A stretch of 64,000 bases of DNA from Phytohabitans suffuscus. GTDB taxonomy: Bacteria; Actinomycetota; Actinomycetes; Mycobacteriales; Micromonosporaceae. Position 1 is the first letter of the stretch, and every line of letters starts with the position of its first letter. The stretch covers positions 3,038,320 through 3,102,319 of the forward strand of contig NZ_AP022871.1 in assembly GCF_011764565.1 (NCBI RefSeq), written 5' to 3'. Of the stretch, positions 17,174 through 27,136 are shown one piece after another. A program made the position numbers and the translations under genes. The notes under the pieces were generated by a model. It was not told the origin of the DNA. It searched no databases and saw only the letters and a program-made list of their open reading frames with translations.

Positions 17174-18451
17174 GTGGTGGACGGGGAGGCGACAGGCGCA
17201 GAGCCGGGACCCGCGCGGCCCCTGCGCTCGGCGGCGCCCGAGTGGGCTGGACCGCTGGGCAGTTCAGGCGCGGCCCCCGAGGACGTGACACCCAGGCAGC
17301 GCGAGCCCGAGCCGCCAGCACCAGAGGCGGCGGCGCCAGAGCCACCGGCACCAGAGGCGGCGAAGCCGGAGTCGGAGTCCACGTCGGAGTGGGCCCGCCC
17401 GGCACCGGGTGAGGAAAAGGGTGAGGCGGCGCCTGCGGCGACGCCTCCCGCCCCCGAGGCGGCCACCACCACATCCGCCACCGATCAGCCCACCGTCACG
17501 GTGGCGGCCGCCTCCGCCGCCGTACCCGAAAATCCCGCTGGAGCCCGACGGCGGGTGCGTTTCGCTCATGCTCTGCGTCGCGCGCCCCGCGCGCGCGACG
17601 TGGCCCGCGACGTGCGGGCCTGGTCCGGCCGGCCGAGTGGGCGGGTGACCCTGCCGGCGGTGCTGCTGCTGGTGCTGGTCGTGGTCGGCGTGGGTGCCGG
17701 AGCGATCGCGATCCCGATGACCGCCGGCTCGCGCGAGGAGGCGGCGGCCGGCGGCGAGGCCACGCCCGAGCCGACGTTCTCGGACGGCCTGGCCCCGCTG
17801 CCCACGACCGGTGCGCCGGCCGGCGACGGCGCCACGCCCGCGCCGGGCGCGACCGTGACCACCGGGCCGCCGGCCGGCGGGCGCCCCGCCGACGTGCTCG
17901 CCGCCTGGGCCAACCAGACCGGCAACAAGCTCGAAGTGCCCTGGGTGGCGATGCAGGCGTACGGGTACGCGGAGCTCGTCATCGCGCGGACCCGGCCGGG
18001 GTGCAACCTCAAGTGGACGACCCTCGCCGCGATCGGCAAGATCGAGTCCAACCACGGCCGGCACAACGCCACGCTCGGCACCGACGGCACGTCGTCCCCG
18101 CGCATCCTCGGTCCGGTGCTCGACGGCACCGGCAGCACCCAGCGGATCGACGACACCGACAACGGCGTGCTCGACGGCGACATCACGTACGACCGGGCGG
18201 TGGGCGCGATGCAGTTCATCCCGTCGACGTGGAAGCAGCACGAGGTCGACGCGGACAACGACGGTGTGAAAGACGTCAATGACATCGACGACGCCGCCCT
18301 CGCCGCCGGTAACTATCTGTGTCAGGGCGGTCGCGACATGAACCTCGCCACCGACTGGTGGAACGCGATCCTCTCCTACAACGACGTGCGGCCTTACGCC
18401 CAGGCGGTGTTTGACGCGGCAAACGACTACGGGAGCCGCAGTCGCACGTAG
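17174..18451 (+). CDS. Membrane-anchored lytic transglycosylase
   Basis: 425 residues from GTG 17174: a Pro/Glu/Ala-rich cytosolic region (1-about 130), one membrane helix (about 160-183), a Pro/Thr linker, and an SLT/MltB-like catalytic domain (about 240-420). The catalytic Glu lies in IGKIESNHGRH (about 291), with YDRAVGAMQFIPSTW later. It cleaves peptidoglycan glycan strands outside the membrane. Start choice is uncertain: ATG 17156 is in frame but without a ribosome site, while CATACT 6 bases before GTG 17174 fits a leaderless start. GTG 17177 is also possible. Confidence 0.88.
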   Translation: MVDGEATGAEPGPARPLRSAAPEWAGPLGSSGAAPEDVTPRQREPEPPAPEAAAPEPPAPEAAKPESESTSEWARPAPGEEKGEAAPAATPPAPEAATTTSATDQPTVTVAAASAAVPENPAGARRRVRFAHALRRAPRARDVARDVRAWSGRPSGRVTLPAVLLLVLVVVGVGAGAIAIPMTAGSREEAAAGGEATPEPTFSDGLAPLPTTGAPAGDGATPAPGATVTTGPPAGGRPADVLAAWANQTGNKLEVPWVAMQAYGYAELVIARTRPGCNLKWTTLAAIGKIESNHGRHNATLGTDGTSSPRILGPVLDGTGSTQRIDDTDNGVLDGDITYDRAVGAMQFIPSTWKQHEVDADNDGVKDVNDIDDAALAAGNYLCQGGRDMNLATDWWNAILSYNDVRPYAQAVFDAANDYGSRSRT

Positions 18452-18523
18452 AGTCACATCCCAGCCACTTTGAAGGACAAGACCCTTCCCCTCACCTTCT
18501 CTTGGCGGCAAGCTGTACGGGTG

Positions 18524-19528
18524 ATGGTGCGCGAGTGGGATGCGCGGACCGCGTCACCGGCTGAGATCGAGTCCCTGCTGGACACTCTCAACGCGGTGCT
18601 CGTGGCCGACCTCCCCGAAGATCCCCAATGGCAGGACTCGTTCCTGCGGGAGTACCAGTCGGAGACCATGCCCGGGGAGCGGCGGATCTCCTGGGTGGCC
18701 GAAGACGAGTCCGGCCACCTCCCGGGCCATGCCAATGTGCTTTTGCTCGGTGACATCGGCGTGGTCGAGCTCTTCGTCCATCCGTCGGTGCGCCGCACCG
18801 GGCTGGCCCGCACGCTGCTCACCAAGGTCGTCCGCCGGGTCTACGACGAAGGCTTCTCCGCAATCGGCGTCGAGGTCGTCGGCGGCACACCCGCCGTGTC
18901 TTTCTACGAGTCGCTCGGCTTCGCCAGGGAGTACGTGGAGACGCGCAGTGTCCTCAAGCTTTCCACGGTGGACTGGCTGGCGGTGGCCGAGACCGCCGGT
19001 GAGGTCAGCGACGGCTACCGGCTGGAGTATTTCCCGGGCGGCCCGCCCGACGAGCTGATCGAGGGATACGCCGTGGCCAAGGCGGCGCTGCGCGACATCG
19101 ACGACGGCGACCTCGACCTGCGCCCCAGTTCGTATGATCCGCAGCGGCTCCGCGACAGCCTCGCCTGCCTGCACCGGCGCGGCATGAGGCCCTACATCGT
19201 GCTGGCGATCCACGAGCCCACCGGCGCGGTCGCCGGGCTGACCGAGGTGGTCGTGCCCGCGCAGCACCCGACCCGCGCCGATCAGTACGACACGATCGTG
19301 GTGCCCGACCACCGCGGCAACGGCATCGACCGCGCGCTCAAGTCGCGCATGCTCGTGGAGCTCCGCTCGGCCGAGCCTCGCCTCACCGAGGTGCAGACGT
19401 GGAACGCTCCGGACAACGAGGCGATGCTCAAGGTAAACGCGGAGCTGGGGTTCATGGCCGATCGGGAGTGGTACGAGTACGGGGCGGACGTTCCGGAGCT
19501 GCTCCACCGACTCGATCCGAAAACGTGA
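18524..19528 (+). CDS. Tandem GNAT acetyltransferase
   Basis: 334 residues from ATG 18524 with two GNAT domains. The N-terminal domain has the acetyl-CoA loop VRRTGLARTLL (about 87-97); the C-terminal one has DHRGNGIDRALK (about 264-275). MshD-like and drug-modifying enzymes share this two-domain layout, but nothing here fixes the substrate. GTG 18521 or TTG 18470 are alternative starts. It lies 72 bp after the transglycosylase stop. Confidence 0.85.
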   Translation: MVREWDARTASPAEIESLLDTLNAVLVADLPEDPQWQDSFLREYQSETMPGERRISWVAEDESGHLPGHANVLLLGDIGVVELFVHPSVRRTGLARTLLTKVVRRVYDEGFSAIGVEVVGGTPAVSFYESLGFAREYVETRSVLKLSTVDWLAVAETAGEVSDGYRLEYFPGGPPDELIEGYAVAKAALRDIDDGDLDLRPSSYDPQRLRDSLACLHRRGMRPYIVLAIHEPTGAVAGLTEVVVPAQHPTRADQYDTIVVPDHRGNGIDRALKSRMLVELRSAEPRLTEVQTWNAPDNEAMLKVNAELGFMADREWYEYGADVPELLHRLDPKT

Positions 19529-19611
19529 CACCCATATGACACCCAGGCGATAGACGGGCGACGGATCGACCACTTAACGTGCGTTGATCTCCCGTCTCGC
19601 CTGGAGGATGC

Positions 19612-22600
19612 ATGCGCCGCCGTTTATGCGCGCTCGTCGCGGTCACAGTCGCCTCGGTCGGGTTGGCGCCCGCCGCGGCGTCGGCCGCTGCGACAGACCT
19701 GTTCATATCCGAATACATCGAAGGATCGTCAAACAACAAGGCGATCGAGATATACAACGGCACCGGCGCCGCGATCGACCTCGCCGCCGGCGGATACCAG
19801 CTCCGGATGTACTTCAACGGGGCGACCACCTCGACCAACTTCGCGCTGACCGGCACGGTGGCCGCCGGAGACGTGTTCGTCTTCGCCCACTCCTCCGCCT
19901 CGGCCGCGATCCTCGCCCAGGCCGACCAGACCACCGGCGCCGGCCTCTTCAACGGTGACGACGCGGTCGTGCTGGTCAAGGGCGCCGCGGCGCAGGTCGT
20001 CGACGCGATCGGCCAGGTCGGTGTCGACCCGGGTACCGAGTGGGGCACGGGCCTCACCAGCACTGCCGACAACACGCTCCGGCGCGTCACGGCCCCCGAC
20101 ACCGACCCGAGCGACGCCTTCGACCCCGCCGTGCAGTGGGAGGGCTTCGCGACCGACACGTTCGACGGTCTGGGCACCCACTCGGACGGCGGCACCGGTG
20201 ACACGCCCGCGTCGCTCTCCTGTGGAGGCGCGCTCACCGTGTCGGCCGGCGAGACGGCGACCCGCGAGGTGACCGCGACCGACGCCGACGACACGATCGT
20301 CGACCTGGCCGTCACCGCGCCGCACGCCTCGATCACCCGGACCTCGTTCACGCCGGCGACCGCGCCCGGCGGCACCGCCACCGCGGTGGTGAGCGTCGGC
20401 GCCGACCTGCCCGGCGGCGCCTACCCGGTGACGGTCACCAGCACCGACGCCGACGGTACGACCGCCACCTGCGGCTTCACCGTGCAGGTCACGACCGTGC
20501 TCTCGATCGGCGAGGTGCAGGGACAGACCACCGACGCCGAGGACGGCAAGCTCGACCGGTCGCCGCTCGCGCCGGCCTCCGGCAACGGCACGAGCAGCAC
20601 GCTGTACGACGTGCGTGGCGTGATCACGCAGCGCACGCTGGCCCGCACCTCGGCCGGCGCCAACCAGTACGGCTTCTTCCTGCAGAGCCGCGCCGGCACG
20701 TCCGACGGGGATCCTCTGACGTCGGACGGGATCTTCGTCTTCATGGGCGCGTTCACCTCGCTGATCGGCGGGTACGAGCCGGTGGTCGGCGACGAGGTCG
20801 TGCTGCGGGCCCGGGTCTCGGAGTTCTTCAACCTGACCCAGCTCTCCAGCGCCTCGCTCGTGCGGGTGCTCGACACCGGCGTCACCGACGTGGCCGTCAC
20901 GGACGCCCTGCCGCCGCTCGACCTGGCCGCCGCCGACCGCTTCTGGGAGCGGCACGAGGGCGAGCAGATCCGGGTACGCGCCGGCAGTGGCGTGGTCAGC
21001 GGGCGGGACGTCTTCGCCTCGACCGCCGACTCCGAGGTGTGGCTGGTCGACAAGGACTCGGCGCTGCTCGACCGGAGCAACAAGTTCGGCCGCCGCGTCT
21101 TCCGTGACGCGCACCCGAGCGACAACGTGCCCGGCCAGGTCTTCGACGACGGCAACGGCGAGCGGATCATGCTCGGCAGCATGGGCGTGAAGTGGGCCGC
21201 GCAGGACAACACGACGCTGCTCCCGCCGGCGCGCACGTTCGACAAGCTCACCGCCGACGCGGTGGGTGGCCTCTACTTCAGCTTCGAGAAGTACGGCGTG
21301 CAGGCGGTGTCCGCTGTTGTCGGTTCCGGCGCGTCGCCGGCCGGCAACGCGCCGCCCTCCCCGGCCGCGCGTGACCGCGAGTTCGCGGTGGCGGCGTACA
21401 ACGTGGAAAACCTGTACGACTTCCGCGACGACCCGTTCGACGGCTGCGACTTCGTGGGCAACTCCGGCTGCCCCGGGGTGAGCCCGCCGTTCGACTACGT
21501 GCCGGCCTCCGAGGCGGAGTACCAGGCCCAGCTCGGCAACCTCGCCGACCAGATCATCAAGGACCTGCACGGGCCCGACCTGATCCTGGTGCAGGAGGCC
21601 GAGGACCAGGACATCTGCTCGATCTCGGGCACCTCGCTGGTCTGTGGCACGGTGGACAACGCCGACGGCGCACCCGACACGCTCCAGGAGCTGGCGCTGC
21701 GCATCCGCAAGGACGGCGGCCCCGCCTACGCGGCCGCGTACGACCGGGACGGCGCTGACGACCGCGGCATCACCGCCGGGTTCCTCTACCGCACCGACCG
21801 GGTGTCGCTCGCCCCGGCCGCCGCGAACGACCCGGTGCTGGGCTCGTCGCCCACCGTGTCGTACCGGGCGCCCGGTCTGGCGCACAACGCGGACGTGCAG
21901 AACCCGAAGGCGCTCAACGCCGACCTCCCCGCCGATGTGGACACCTCCACGGGCGTGGACGGCTCGGATGTCTACACGCGGGCGCCGCAGGTGGGCAAGT
22001 TCACGGTCGCGGCCGCGCCGGGATCGTCGGACAAGTTCACGGTGTGGGCGGTCAGCAACCACTACTCGTCCACCCCGGACGCTCGTATCGGTCAGCGCCG
22101 CGAGCAGGCCGCGTACGGCGCCGCCATCGTGACCGCGATCGGCGCCGGCGCCCGCGTGGTGTACGGCGGTGACCTGAACGTCTTCCCGCGCCCCGACGAC
22201 CCGGTGCTGCCGGTCTCCGACCAGCTCGGCCCGCTCTACGACGCCGGGCTGCACAACCTGTGGGAGGACCTCGCGGCGGACGTGCCCGAGGCGGCGTACT
22301 CGTACGTCTTCGAGGGCCAGGCGCAGACGCTCGACCACCTCTTCGTCAGCCCCGCGCTCCGCGCCGACCTGGTGCAGATGCGGGCGGCCCACGTCAACGC
22401 CGACTGGGCGGCGAACTACGAAGGAGACGGCTCGCGCGGCTCCAGCGACCACGACCCGCAGATCGCCCGCTTCCGCTCCAAGCCCACGCTGTCCATCGCC
22501 GACGTGTCGGTGGTGGAGGGCAACCGCGGTGAGACGCCGATGACCTTCACGGTCAGAGCCTCGCGCCCGGTGCCCTCGCCGATCGTGCTGTGCGCCGCCA

Positions 22601-22815
22601 CGCTGGGCGTCACCGCGATGCCGGGCTCGGACTTCGACACCCTGGTCCGCTGCACGGTGATGCCGGCCGGCGCCACCACAGCCACCTTCACCGTCTCGGT
22701 CAACGGCGACCGCAAGCGTGAGCCCGACGAAAAGCTCGCCCTGCTGGTCGGCTCCCTGCCCGGCCAGTGGTCCAGCGACCCGATCGCCTTCGGCACGATC
22801 GTCAACGACGACTAG
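19612..22815 (+). CDS. Large secreted modular nuclease (LTD + EEP + Calx-beta)
   Basis: 1067 residues: signal peptide (1-about 27), lamin-tail domain (about 28-140, LFISEYIEGSSNNKAIEIYN), Ig-like module (about 205-298), OB-like region (about 300-560), endonuclease/exonuclease/phosphatase domain (about 590-955) and a C-terminal Calx-beta module. EEP active-site motifs are AAYNVENLYD (595), ILVQEAED (658), YGGDLNVF (849), TLDHLFVS (907) and SSDHDPQ (944). This is the ExeM/NucH class of extracellular DNases. GGAGG at 19602-19606 supports ATG 19612. Downstream is a repeat-rich 835-bp gap. Confidence 0.92.
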   Translation: MRRRLCALVAVTVASVGLAPAAASAAATDLFISEYIEGSSNNKAIEIYNGTGAAIDLAAGGYQLRMYFNGATTSTNFALTGTVAAGDVFVFAHSSASAAILAQADQTTGAGLFNGDDAVVLVKGAAAQVVDAIGQVGVDPGTEWGTGLTSTADNTLRRVTAPDTDPSDAFDPAVQWEGFATDTFDGLGTHSDGGTGDTPASLSCGGALTVSAGETATREVTATDADDTIVDLAVTAPHASITRTSFTPATAPGGTATAVVSVGADLPGGAYPVTVTSTDADGTTATCGFTVQVTTVLSIGEVQGQTTDAEDGKLDRSPLAPASGNGTSSTLYDVRGVITQRTLARTSAGANQYGFFLQSRAGTSDGDPLTSDGIFVFMGAFTSLIGGYEPVVGDEVVLRARVSEFFNLTQLSSASLVRVLDTGVTDVAVTDALPPLDLAAADRFWERHEGEQIRVRAGSGVVSGRDVFASTADSEVWLVDKDSALLDRSNKFGRRVFRDAHPSDNVPGQVFDDGNGERIMLGSMGVKWAAQDNTTLLPPARTFDKLTADAVGGLYFSFEKYGVQAVSAVVGSGASPAGNAPPSPAARDREFAVAAYNVENLYDFRDDPFDGCDFVGNSGCPGVSPPFDYVPASEAEYQAQLGNLADQIIKDLHGPDLILVQEAEDQDICSISGTSLVCGTVDNADGAPDTLQELALRIRKDGGPAYAAAYDRDGADDRGITAGFLYRTDRVSLAPAAANDPVLGSSPTVSYRAPGLAHNADVQNPKALNADLPADVDTSTGVDGSDVYTRAPQVGKFTVAAAPGSSDKFTVWAVSNHYSSTPDARIGQRREQAAYGAAIVTAIGAGARVVYGGDLNVFPRPDDPVLPVSDQLGPLYDAGLHNLWEDLAADVPEAAYSYVFEGQAQTLDHLFVSPALRADLVQMRAAHVNADWAANYEGDGSRGSSDHDPQIARFRSKPTLSIADVSVVEGNRGETPMTFTVRASRPVPSPIVLCAATLGVTAMPGSDFDTLVRCTVMPAGATTATFTVSVNGDRKREPDEKLALLVGSLPGQWSSDPIAFGTIVNDD

Positions 22816-23017
22816 TACTCGACCCACGGCGGCGGCGGAATGCCACGGTGCTGTGCCACGCGCACTTCCCACTGGCTCCGCCGCCGCTGTGCGTCCCGGT
22901 GCCCCGCACCGGCGGCGGACGACCTGGCGGCAGTCCACGTCCACGATCACCTGGCGACGAGAACAACCCGGACAGAATTCGGCGCCCCCGTCCTTCTCCC
23001 CCGCACGGCTCACGCTC

Positions 23018-23072
23018 GCGGATCGTGGTATGAACCTGCCCCCCAGAGGGGCGGATCCGTACCACGATCCGC
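23018..23072. repeat. Nested inverted repeat
   Basis: GCGGATCGTGGTA at 23018-23030 has its exact complement at 23060-23072. A second small stem (CCCC/GGGG) lies inside the 29-base loop. Confidence 0.7.
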
Positions 23073-23113
23073 CCGGACGATCTCCGCGACCGCTCCAAGG
23101 ACGCGGCCGCTGC

Positions 23114-23141
23114 GGCCCGCGCGACCGGAGTCGCGCGGGCC
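23114..23141. repeat. Perfect 12-bp hairpin with CGGA loop
   Basis: GGCCCGCGCGAC (23114-23125) pairs fully with 23130-23141. It could serve as a terminator for the nuclease transcript about 300 bp away, or be part of the repeat element. Confidence 0.6.
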
Positions 23142-23262
23142 GGCGTCCCTATGGAGCTTTCGGGGTCGAGGTCCGAGCGGATCGCTCGCCGGTCGCGGTG
23201 GGGCGCCGGTAGTTCAGAGACGTCCCGGTGGCGAGGGGCCGATGCGGCCGCCCCGGGGTGTG

Positions 23263-23333
23263 GGCCGCGGAGGGTGAGGCCGCGGGAGCAACGGTCGTGA
23301 CCACGGCGGGCGTCGCGGTAGCCCGGATCTTCT
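23263..23333 (-). repeat. Dispersed intergenic repeat R, copy B
   Basis: Read on the minus strand it matches copy C over about 70 bp, starting AGATCCGGGCTACCGCGACG and including the GACCGTTGCTCCCGCGG core. Confidence 0.75.
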
Positions 23334-23483
23334 GTTTGCGTATTCGGATCCATCGATCGGCGACAGCTCCGGCCGTCCGTGGCGAATCGTTGCCGCCGCA
23401 GGGATGGTTGCTCGCCACGGACGCTGCGCGGCATGGTCCAACCCGCGTCGATCAAGGCCGCGACCTCGACCCCGGAAGGTCCT

Positions 23484-23654
23484 CTAGGGCGTGTTTCATA
23501 AGGGTCGGTCGAGCCGAGGCGAGGTCCAGGCGGCGTCCGGTGGTGCCGGGCGGAAGGTCGCATACCGGTGTTGTATGTGGCCTTCCGTCCGGTGCCGCTG
23601 GTCGTCGTCTGGACCCGCCGCAGGCCGGGCATGCCCTTATGAAACACGGCCTAG
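23484..23654. mobile_element. Palindromic MITE-like element (171 bp)
   Basis: The ends are CTAGGGCGTGTTTCATAAGG (from 23484) and its near-complement ending CGGCCTAG (23654). They flank an almost continuous long palindrome (GGTCCAG..., CGGAAGG..., CATAC near the centre at about 23570). There is no coding capacity. CTAG at both outer ends may be the target duplication. TIRs of this GTGTTTCATAAG type resemble those of IS5-like elements, so it is probably a non-autonomous derivative (inference). The right end overlaps the hemB stop codon. Confidence 0.7.
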
Positions 23655-24640
23655 TAGCGGGCGCGGAGGGCGGTGGCGGCGTCGAGGGCCCAGTAGGTGA
23701 GGATCATCTGGGCGCCGGCCCGGCGGATCGAGGTCAGGGTCTCCAGCATCGCGCGGTCGCGGTCGATCCAGCCGTTGGCGGCGGCGGCCTCGACCATCGC
23801 GTACTCGCCGGAGATCTGGTAGGCGGCCACCGGGACGTCGAAGCTGGCGTGGACGGCGGCGATCACGTCGAGGTATGGCAGGGCCGGCTTGACCATCACG
23901 ATGTCGGCGCCCTCGTCGACGTCCAGGGCGACCTCGCGCAGGGCCTCGCGCACGTTGGGCGGGTCCTGCTGGTAGGTGCGGCGGTCGCCGACCAGCGACG
24001 ACTCCACCGCGTCGCGGAAGGGGCCGTAGAGGGCGGACGCGTACTTGGCCGCGTAGGCCAGGATGGTCACGTCCTGGTAGCCGGCGGCGTCCAGCGCCTT
24101 GCGCACCACGCCGACCTGGCCGTCCATCATGCCGGACGGGCCGACCACGGCGGCGCCGGCGGCGGCCTGGGCGACCGCCATCTCGGCGTAGATGGCCAGC
24201 GTGGCGTCGTTGTCGACGGTGCCGTCGGCGGCCAGCACGCCGCAGTGGCCGTGCGAGGTGAACTCGTCCAGGCACAGGTCGCTCATCACGACGGTGGCGT
24301 CACCGACCTCGGCGACCACGTCGCGCAGTGCGGCGTTGAGGATGCCGTCGGGGTCGGTGCCGGCCGAGCCGGTCTCGTCCTTCGACTCCGTGGTCGGCAC
24401 GCCGAAGAGCATGATGCCGCCGAGGCCGGCCTGAGCCGCCTCGACCGCGGCCTTGCGCAGCGAGTCGCGCGTGTGCTGCAGGACGCCGGGCATGGAGGCG
24501 ATCGGGCGTGGCGCGGTCAGGCCCTCCTTGACGAACATCGGGAGGATCAGCTCGGCGGGCGCCAGCTTGGTCTCCTCGACCAGCCGGCGCATGGCGGGGG
24601 TGCGGCGCAGTCGCCGCGGCCGCACGTCTGGAAAGGCCAT
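23651..24640 (-). CDS. hemB: Delta-aminolevulinic acid dehydratase
   Basis: 329 residues. It condenses two 5-aminolevulinates to porphobilinogen. The active-site lysines lie in [14 protein letters not shown] and [11 protein letters not shown] (Schiff base). The metal region reads [14 protein letters not shown], the actinobacterial variant. It is the last gene of rex-hemACDB; its ATG overlaps the hemD stop (TGATG). The stop codon TAG lies inside the CTAG end of a MITE, so the element inserted exactly at the operon's 3' end. Confidence 0.97.
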   Translation of the reverse strand: MAFPDVRPRRLRRTPAMRRLVEETKLAPAELILPMFVKEGLTAPRPIASMPGVLQHTRDSLRKAAVEAAQAGLGGIMLFGVPTTESKDETGSAGTDPDGILNAALRDVVAEVGDATVVMSDLCLDEFTSHGHCGVLAADGTVDNDATLAIYAEMAVAQAAAGAAVVGPSGMMDGQVGVVRKALDAAGYQDVTILAYAAKYASALYGPFRDAVESSLVGDRRTYQQDPPNVREALREVALDVDEGADIVMVKPALPYLDVIAAVHASFDVPVAAYQISGEYAMVEAAAANGWIDRDRAMLETLTSIRRAGAQMILTYWALDAATALRARY

Positions 24641-26220
24641 CAGCGGAACCTCAGCGCGGTGGGCCCCTGCACCTTCGAACCGCGGCGCTGCTTGGCCGGC
24701 ATGGCGGCCAGCTTTTCGCGCAGCTCCACGGCGTATCCGGCGAGGGCCTCGACAAGGTCGGGCACGGACGCGTGAGCGGGCTGGACGTCGACCCGGAGGC
24801 CGAACTCCGTCGCCGTCTCGGCCGTCTTCGGGCCGATCACGGCGACCACGGTGCGGGTGTGTGGCTTACCGGCGATACCCACCAGGTTACGCACGGTGGA
24901 TGACGAGGTGAAGAGGACCGCGTCGAAGCCACCCGACTTGATGGCGTCCCGGATCTCGGCGGGCGGGGGCGCGGCGCGGACCGTGCGGTACGCGGTGACG
25001 TCGTCGACCTCCCACCCGCGCTCGCCCAGGCCGGCGGCGAGCGTCTCGGTGGCGATGTCGGCGCGCGGCAGCAGCACCCGGCCGACCGGGTCGAGCACCT
25101 CGTCGTGCGGCGAGAACTCGGCCAGCAGGCCCTCGCTCGACTGCTCGCCCGAGGGTACGAGCTCAGGCTGGATGCCGAACGCGCGCACCGCGTCGGCCGT
25201 CGCCTCGCCGATGCAGGCGATCTTCACCCCGCCGAAGTGGCGGGCGTCGAGGCCGTGCTCGGCGAACTTCTCCCAGACGGCGCGCACCGCGTTGACGGAG
25301 GTGAAGATGACCCAGGCGTACCGGCCGTCGACCAGACCCTTGACGGCCCGCTCCATCTGGGCCGGGGTGCGGGGCGGCTCGACCGCGATGGTCGGCACCT
25401 CGCACGGGATCGCGCCGTACGCCCGGAGCGCCTCGCTCATCAGGCCCGCCTGCTCCTTGGTGCGGGGCACGAGCACCTTCCACCCGTACAGCGGGCGGTT
25501 TTCCCACCAGCTCAGCTTGTCGCGGTGGGCGACGCCCTGGCCCAGCGTGAGCACGACGCGGCCGGTGAAGCCGAGCGCGGCGGCGACGAAGCTGTCTACA
25601 GTGGACGACGTCGTGTACTGCGTCTCGCCGGTGCCGTCGCCGGTCACGCCGACCGCCGTCTCGCCGTCCACCCCGGCGGCGAGCAGGCCGTCGCGTACGG
25701 CGGCGAGGTCTCCCGCGTCGATCGCGAGCGCGAGTGAGCCACGGGCGATCGCCGCCGCGAGCGCCTCGAAGTCCAACGTGGACACCTCGTCGACGTCGGC
25801 GGCCGTGCGCACGCCGGGCAGCGGGACACCCGCGTACGTGGCGACGCCCTCGGCCTGGCCGACGCCGGGCACCACCTCGAAGTGCACGGCCGTACGCGCG
25901 ACCGCCTGCACCTCCTTGACGACGGAGTCGTGGCCGAACGGGTCGCCTGCCACCAGATGCACCGCCTGGAGGCCGGAACGGGCCGCGGAGAGCAGGACCT
26001 TGGCCACGTCACCCGGCGCCCCCTCGGCCGGGGTGAACTGGGTGTCGCTCTTGGCTTCCGCCCGGATCGCGTCGAGCAGCGGCTCGGAGACACCCCGGTC
26101 GTAGATGACCTGGTCTGCCTCGGTAAGCGCGGCGTGCGCCCGGCGGGTCAGCAGGCCAGGATCGCCGGGACCGGCCCCGACGAAAGCAATCCGGCCTGCG
26201 GGCTTACGGGTGCGGGTCAT
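24640..26220 (-). CDS. hemD: Fused uroporphyrinogen-III methyltransferase/synthase
   Basis: 526-residue fusion. The N-terminal SUMT (CobA-like) domain (about 10-250) starts [15 protein letters not shown] and makes precorrin-2. The C-terminal HemD domain (about 265-515) closes hydroxymethylbilane to uroporphyrinogen III. Such fusions are normal in actinobacteria and link heme to siroheme/cobalamin. Within the SUMT part the usual catalytic-site motifs are weaker than in dedicated CobA, so methyltransferase activity is less certain. ATG 26220 overlaps the end of hemC by 17 bp. Confidence 0.93.
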   Translation of the reverse strand: MTRTRKPAGRIAFVGAGPGDPGLLTRRAHAALTEADQVIYDRGVSEPLLDAIRAEAKSDTQFTPAEGAPGDVAKVLLSAARSGLQAVHLVAGDPFGHDSVVKEVQAVARTAVHFEVVPGVGQAEGVATYAGVPLPGVRTAADVDEVSTLDFEALAAAIARGSLALAIDAGDLAAVRDGLLAAGVDGETAVGVTGDGTGETQYTTSSTVDSFVAAALGFTGRVVLTLGQGVAHRDKLSWWENRPLYGWKVLVPRTKEQAGLMSEALRAYGAIPCEVPTIAVEPPRTPAQMERAVKGLVDGRYAWVIFTSVNAVRAVWEKFAEHGLDARHFGGVKIACIGEATADAVRAFGIQPELVPSGEQSSEGLLAEFSPHDEVLDPVGRVLLPRADIATETLAAGLGERGWEVDDVTAYRTVRAAPPPAEIRDAIKSGGFDAVLFTSSSTVRNLVGIAGKPHTRTVVAVIGPKTAETATEFGLRVDVQPAHASVPDLVEALAGYAVELREKLAAMPAKQRRGSKVQGPTALRFR

Positions 26221-27136
26221 TTTCTGTGCTCCCAAGTAAGGTCTCGGCGCCGCTCTCGACAAGATCGGCGGCGAGAGCCCGTCCGATCTCCGCCGCGGCG
26301 GCGGGCGTACCGGTGCGGGACAGCCGGATGTCTCGGGTGCCATCCGGGCTGATCACCGCGCCGCGCAAGTAGATCTCATCGCCACTGTCGCCCTCGGCGA
26401 CCTCGGCGAAGGCGGCCACCGGAGCACTGCACCCGGCCTCCAGCGTGGCCAGCAACGCCCGCTCCGCGGTGACCGCGGCGCGGGTCGGTGCGTGGTCGAG
26501 CCTCCCCAGCAGCTCGACCAGGTCTTCGGCATCGATCCGGCACTCCACCGCGAGCGCACCCTGAGCCGGGGCGGGCAGCATCAGCATCGGATCGAGGGTC
26601 TCGGTGATCTCGGCGGTGCGGCCGAGGCGGGCGATGCCGGCGCGGGCCAGCACGACGGCGTCGAGCTCGCCCGCGCTGACCTTGCGCAGGCGGGTGTCGA
26701 CGTTGCCCCGGATCGGCACCACCTCCAGCTGCAGCCCGAGGGCGCGCAGCTGGGCCATCCGCCGCAGCGCGCCGGTGCCCACGCGGGCCCCGGGCGGCAG
26801 CTCCGCGAGCGTGCGGCCACCGCTGGCCACGAGCGCGTCGCGCGGGTCTTCACGCGGCGGTACGGCCGCGATGTGCAGGCCGTCCGCGGGCGCGGTGGGC
26901 AGGTCCTTGTACGAGTGGACGGCGAAGTCGATCTCCTTGGCGCCCAGCGCGTCACGCAGGGCGGAGACGAACACGCCCACGCCGAGCTGCTGCACCGGCG
27001 CACTCGACCGGTCGCCGGCCGTCACGATCTCGACCAGCTCGACCTCCTGGCCGGTGGCGGCGCGCAGGCTGTCGGCGACGTGCTGGGACTGGGCCAGGGC
27101 GAGCGCGCTACCCCGGGTGCCGAGCCGCAAGGTCAC
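26204..27136 (-). CDS. hemC: Hydroxymethylbilane synthase
   Basis: 310 residues. It polymerises four porphobilinogens into hydroxymethylbilane. N-terminus LRLGTRGSALALAQSQ, and the dipyrromethane cofactor is bound through the Cys in LEAGCSAPVAAF (about 242). The GTG start (27136) overlaps the hemA stop (GTGA), and the 3' end runs 17 bp into hemD. The extended C-terminus after residue 295 is short and variable, as usual. Confidence 0.97.
   Translation of the reverse strand: MTLRLGTRGSALALAQSQHVADSLRAATGQEVELVEIVTAGDRSSAPVQQLGVGVFVSALRDALGAKEIDFAVHSYKDLPTAPADGLHIAAVPPREDPRDALVASGGRTLAELPPGARVGTGALRRMAQLRALGLQLEVVPIRGNVDTRLRKVSAGELDAVVLARAGIARLGRTAEITETLDPMLMLPAPAQGALAVECRIDAEDLVELLGRLDHAPTRAAVTAERALLATLEAGCSAPVAAFAEVAEGDSGDEIYLRGAVISPDGTRDIRLSRTGTPAAAAEIGRALAADLVESGAETLLGSTENDPHP

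Larger units (their letters stand above)
22816..23483. repeat. Repeat-rich intergenic region without genes
   Basis: No credible gene is present. The region holds repeat D (22938-22970, shared with 39331-39360), a 13-bp inverted repeat (23018-23030/23060-23072), a 12-bp hairpin (23114-23141), repeat R copy B (23263-23333), another 12-bp inverted repeat (23374-23385/23412-23423), and an outer 21-bp imperfect inverted repeat (23153-23173/23462-23482, 19 of 21 matching). Confidence 0.7.

Noticed and set aside
19729..23013. 1094-codon open frame on the minus strand
   Set aside because: Mirror of the secreted nuclease gene in GC-rich DNA; Arg/Val/Gly-rich product with no domain and no ribosome site.
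22816..23483. Several open frames in the gap after the nuclease
   Set aside because: No ribosome sites, no domains; the similar peptides in the 39-kb gap come from the shared DNA repeat, not from protein conservation.
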